Shown here one piece after another: positions 57,572 through 60,000 of a stretch of DNA of 60,000 nucleotides (position 1 is the stretch's first letter; every line of letters starts with the position of its first letter). This stretch comes from Acuticoccus kalidii (GTDB lineage Bacteria; Pseudomonadota; Alphaproteobacteria; Rhizobiales; Amorphaceae), in the NCBI RefSeq assembly GCF_021556395.1, contig NZ_JAKGCS010000018.1:1-60000 (forward strand), given 5' to 3'. Position numbers and translations under genes: made by a program. Below the pieces are notes generated by a model that was not told where the DNA came from, did no database searches, and saw only the letters and a list, made by a program, of their open reading frames with translations.

Positions 57572-58381
57572 ATGTCCACCTCCTTCAAGAGCTTCGAGCG
57601 CACCGCCTGGACGGAAAAGGCCGCCAACTACGATTCCCTGTTCGCCGACATCACGGCGCAGGCCGTTCCCCCGATCCTGTCGGCCGCCGGGGATCTCGCC
57701 GGCAAGGACGTGCTCGACGTGTGCTGCGGGACGGGCGACCTCGCGATCGCGCTCGGCGAGGGAGGCGCCACGGTTTCGGCGGTCGACTTCGTGCTGCCGA
57801 TGGCGGCGATCGCGCGCGACAAGGCCTCCGATGCGGCGGTCTCCGTCGGCGATGCCGAAAGCCTCGCCTTCGCCGACGCGAGCTTCGATGTCGTCACCTG
57901 CGCGTTCGGCCTCTGGCACATGACCGACCCGGCAAAGGCGCTCGCCGAGGCGCGGCGGGTGCTGAAGCCCGGCGGCCTATACATCTACACCGCCTGGGGC
58001 CCGGCCGAGGGGTTCGACGTGATGAACATCGTCAACGCGGCGATCAAATCGCATGGGACGATGGACATCGAGCTGCCGCCCTCCCCGCCGCCCTTCCAGT
58101 TCAGCGAGGAGGCGAGCGCGCTTCCCCTCCTCACCGAGGCCGGCTTCCGCAATGGCGCGCTCACCCATCACATCGCCGCGAAGACGCATCGCTCCGGCCA
58201 GGAGGTGATCGACATCCTCTATCGCGCGATCGTGCGCACGCCGATGCTGATCGACCGGCAGGCCGCGTCCGTGCGCAAGCTGGTGCTGGAATCGATCGCG
58301 CAACGGGCCGAGGCGCGCCGCGTCAACGGGGTCTTTCGCCTCGAATGGCCGTTCGCCCTGGGTGTCGCGACCGCCGCCTGA
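57572..58381 (+). CDS. Class I SAM-dependent methyltransferase
   Basis: 269 residues from ATG 57572 with GAAGG upstream. An in-frame TTG at 57494 lies inside the hairpin and is rejected. SAM motif VLDVCCGTGDLAIAL (about residues 48-62), acidic post-II loop AVDFVLPM, motif IV-like FDVVTCAFGLWHMTDP, and VLKPGGLYIYTAWGP. The overall pattern resembles the UbiE/Methyltransf_11 group, but the true UbiE signature is not obvious, so the substrate is open. It is a monocistronic unit closed by a bidirectional terminator. Confidence 0.88.
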   Translation: MSTSFKSFERTAWTEKAANYDSLFADITAQAVPPILSAAGDLAGKDVLDVCCGTGDLAIALGEGGATVSAVDFVLPMAAIARDKASDAAVSVGDAESLAFADASFDVVTCAFGLWHMTDPAKALAEARRVLKPGGLYIYTAWGPAEGFDVMNIVNAAIKSHGTMDIELPPSPPPFQFSEEASALPLLTEAGFRNGALTHHIAAKTHRSGQEVIDILYRAIVRTPMLIDRQAASVRKLVLESIAQRAEARRVNGVFRLEWPFALGVATAA

Positions 58382-58404
58382 CGGCTTCGCCTCGCGAGCG
58401 CACG

Positions 58405-58441
58405 AAAAAGCCCGCCATCTCGGTCCGAGAGGCGGGCTTTT
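58405..58441. terminator. Bidirectional terminator, methyltransferase / M23 peptidase
   Basis: GCCCGCC-A-TCTCG-GTC-CGAGA-GGCGGGC forms a 12-bp stem with one bulge. It is flanked by AAAAA on the left and TTTT on the right, so it can stop transcription from both converging genes. Confidence 0.93.
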
Positions 58442-58462
58442 CTCGTGGCGTTCGCCGTGCGC

Positions 58463-60000
58463 TCAGCGCCGGGCGACATCCATTCGCTGGGCGCCGATCA
58501 GCGCGTCGATCCGGTCCCGCTCGGAGCGGAAATTGGCGAGCTGCTCGCCCGTCAACTCGCGGCCGCGGCGCAAGCGGATCTTCAGCGGGTTCACCGGGCG
58601 GTTGTTGACGTGCACCTCGAAGTGAAGGTGCGGGCCGGTCGAGAAGCCGGTGGAGCCGACATAGCCGATCACCTCGCCCTGCTTCACCCGCACGCCCGGC
58701 TTGATACCCTTGGCGATCCGCGATTGGTGCGCATAGCCGGTCTCGTAACCGTTCTTGTGCCGGATCGCGACCCAGCGGCCATAACCGGCCTTCCAGCCGG
58801 CCTGTGTCACGACGCCATCGCCCGCGGCATAGATCTTCGTTCCCCGAGGGGCCGCATAGTCGACACCCTTGTGAAGACGCGTGCGGTGCAGGATCGGATG
58901 GCGGCGCATCCCGAAGCCGGAGCGATAGACTCCCCGCTCCATCGGCTTGCGCAGGAGGAACTTGTCGCCCGTCCGGCCGTCCTCGTCATAATAGTCGACG
59001 ATGCCGTCGCTCGATTTGAAGCGGTAGAAGCGCCGCTCCACCCCGCTCGCGGTGAGCGCGGCATAGAGGATCTCGGAGGGAACGTTCGCCTCCGCCTTCT
59101 GGGCGTCTTCGGGCTTCGCCGAATAGAGCACGGTGAGCTGATCGCCCCCCCGCACCCGCGAATTGAAATCGACATCGTTCGCGAAGGTGGAGAGGAGGAC
59201 GTCGCGCACACGGTCCGGCAGACCGTTGTCGACGGCGGTCTGGTAAAGGCTCTTGTACACCGTGGGCAGGCTGTCGCCCGAGGAAGCGACTTGCGGTTCC
59301 TCCACGATCGGCGGCGGCCCCGGCGGCGCTTCGCCGAGGACGAAATTGCCTTCGTCGGTGAGGGCGACCGTCGCGATGTGATTGTCGTCGCCATAGACGG
59401 AGAAGCGCAGCGGGCGGCGCTGGGCCTCTTCGCCGGTCTCGTCGAGCTCGAAGGCCATGCGCAGGATCTGCCCCGGCCGCAGCGAGCTGACGCCGACACG
59501 CCGCAGCACCTGGCTGATCGCCTCGGTATCCTCCTCACCGACGCCGCTGCCGTTCAGCACCTTCGACAAGGTGTCGCCGGGCTGTACGAGCTCCACGAGG
59601 TCGGTATCCTCCTCGTCCGCCTCACCGTCGGCATCCGAGGTTTTCACGAGCTCGGAGACATTCTCCGGCACCACGACGACATTGTTCGGCACGACCGGCG
59701 CTTCGACGAAGGCGTCGAGGTCAGGCCGCGACGAGGCGACCATCGGCTCGCCGACTTGCTCTTCCCGAAGCTGGCGCTCGATATCGTCTTCTTCGAGATC
59801 GACGGAGCGGTCGACGGGAAGCCCGCCATCGAGCGGCAGGTCCGTCACGCTGACGGTGATCTCGCCGTCGACGGCGCGGTCATAGATCGCGTCGGTCACG
59901 CTCTCGGCCGCCGCCTCGCGCGGCGTCTCGAGCTCGCGCGGATTGAAGGTCGGCACATCACCGATCTTCCCGCTGTCGAGCACGAGGCCCGCGTTCATCA
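58463..60000 (-). CDS. M23-family metallopeptidase (5' end beyond window)
   Basis: A periplasmic LytM-type peptidoglycan hydrolase or its regulator; 512 codons are visible and the N-terminus is cut off. The Met at 59998 is probably internal, as no signal peptide or membrane helix follows. A LysM-like segment (LVELVQPGDTLSKVLNG) leads to a second domain and then the M23 domain near the C-terminus: TRLHKGVDYAAP (His, Asp ligands), GYAHQSRI and TGPHLHFEVH. All metal ligands are kept, so it should be active. Confidence 0.9.
   Translation of the reverse strand, partial: MNAGLVLDSGKIGDVPTFNPRELETPREAAAESVTDAIYDRAVDGEITVSVTDLPLDGGLPVDRSVDLEEDDIERQLREEQVGEPMVASSRPDLDAFVEAPVVPNNVVVVPENVSELVKTSDADGEADEEDTDLVELVQPGDTLSKVLNGSGVGEEDTEAISQVLRRVGVSSLRPGQILRMAFELDETGEEAQRRPLRFSVYGDDNHIATVALTDEGNFVLGEAPPGPPPIVEEPQVASSGDSLPTVYKSLYQTAVDNGLPDRVRDVLLSTFANDVDFNSRVRGGDQLTVLYSAKPEDAQKAEANVPSEILYAALTASGVERRFYRFKSSDGIVDYYDEDGRTGDKFLLRKPMERGVYRSGFGMRRHPILHRTRLHKGVDYAAPRGTKIYAAGDGVVTQAGWKAGYGRWVAIRHKNGYETGYAHQSRIAKGIKPGVRVKQGEVIGYVGSTGFSTGPHLHFEVHVNNRPVNPLKIRLRRGRELTGEQLANFRSERDRIDALIGAQRMDVARR

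Overview
The window is GC-rich chromosomal DNA from an alphaproteobacterium, most likely of the order Hyphomicrobiales (Rhizobiales). The order is inferred from gene sets and gene orders common there: ubiG facing lysC-ptsP-prfA-prmC-DUF4167-clpB; DUF1285-Nudix-DUF6111-cca facing a MoxR-DUF58-DUF4159 cassette; and htpX-rsmB-heparinase-purH. I cannot name a genus. I saw no rRNA, tRNA or CRISPR array.

Layout. 1-1037: a complete IS630-type insertion sequence with perfect 16-bp ends. 1150-8519, all on the minus strand: a DedA membrane protein, a zinc alcohol dehydrogenase, a universal stress protein, a cyclopropane-fatty-acid-synthase-like methyltransferase, and a 1111-residue SAM/cyclase/AAA/helical-repeat signalling protein. 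A TTGA-N6-TCAA box before usp-adh suggests FNR/FixK-type low-oxygen control. 8831-18768, minus strand: housekeeping and RNA-modification genes (purH, heparinase-like, rsmB, htpX, acetyltransferase, cca, DUF6111, Nudix, DUF1285). 18941-25706, plus strand: a tightly coupled four-gene MoxR/DUF58/BatA-like membrane cassette. 25981-29700: an acetyltransferase, an orphan PAS histidine kinase and a TPR-sulfotransferase.

29808-43912 is the most distinctive accessory region. It has two divergent gene sets sharing a 151-bp gap. Leftward: a RidA-family protein lacking the catalytic Arg, a creatininase-family amidohydrolase, and a peptide-type ABC importer with a homocysteine-methyltransferase-like gene translationally coupled inside it. 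Rightward: an NMT1/THI5-type ABC importer directly coupled to a cytosine-deaminase-like hydrolase, an FAD-linked oxidase and a flavodoxin-fold reductase. I read it as uptake and breakdown of nitrogen-rich, possibly N-heterocyclic or N-methylated, compounds. The substrate is unknown. A MarR regulator, a DMT exporter and an aminotransferase follow.

46807-60000 is core genome: ubiG, lysC, ptsP, prfA, prmC, a strongly structured gap that probably encodes an RNA, DUF4167, clpB, a class I methyltransferase and a 5'-truncated M23 peptidase. Good intrinsic terminators follow purH, DUF4167 and clpB. A bidirectional one lies between the methyltransferase and the M23 gene.
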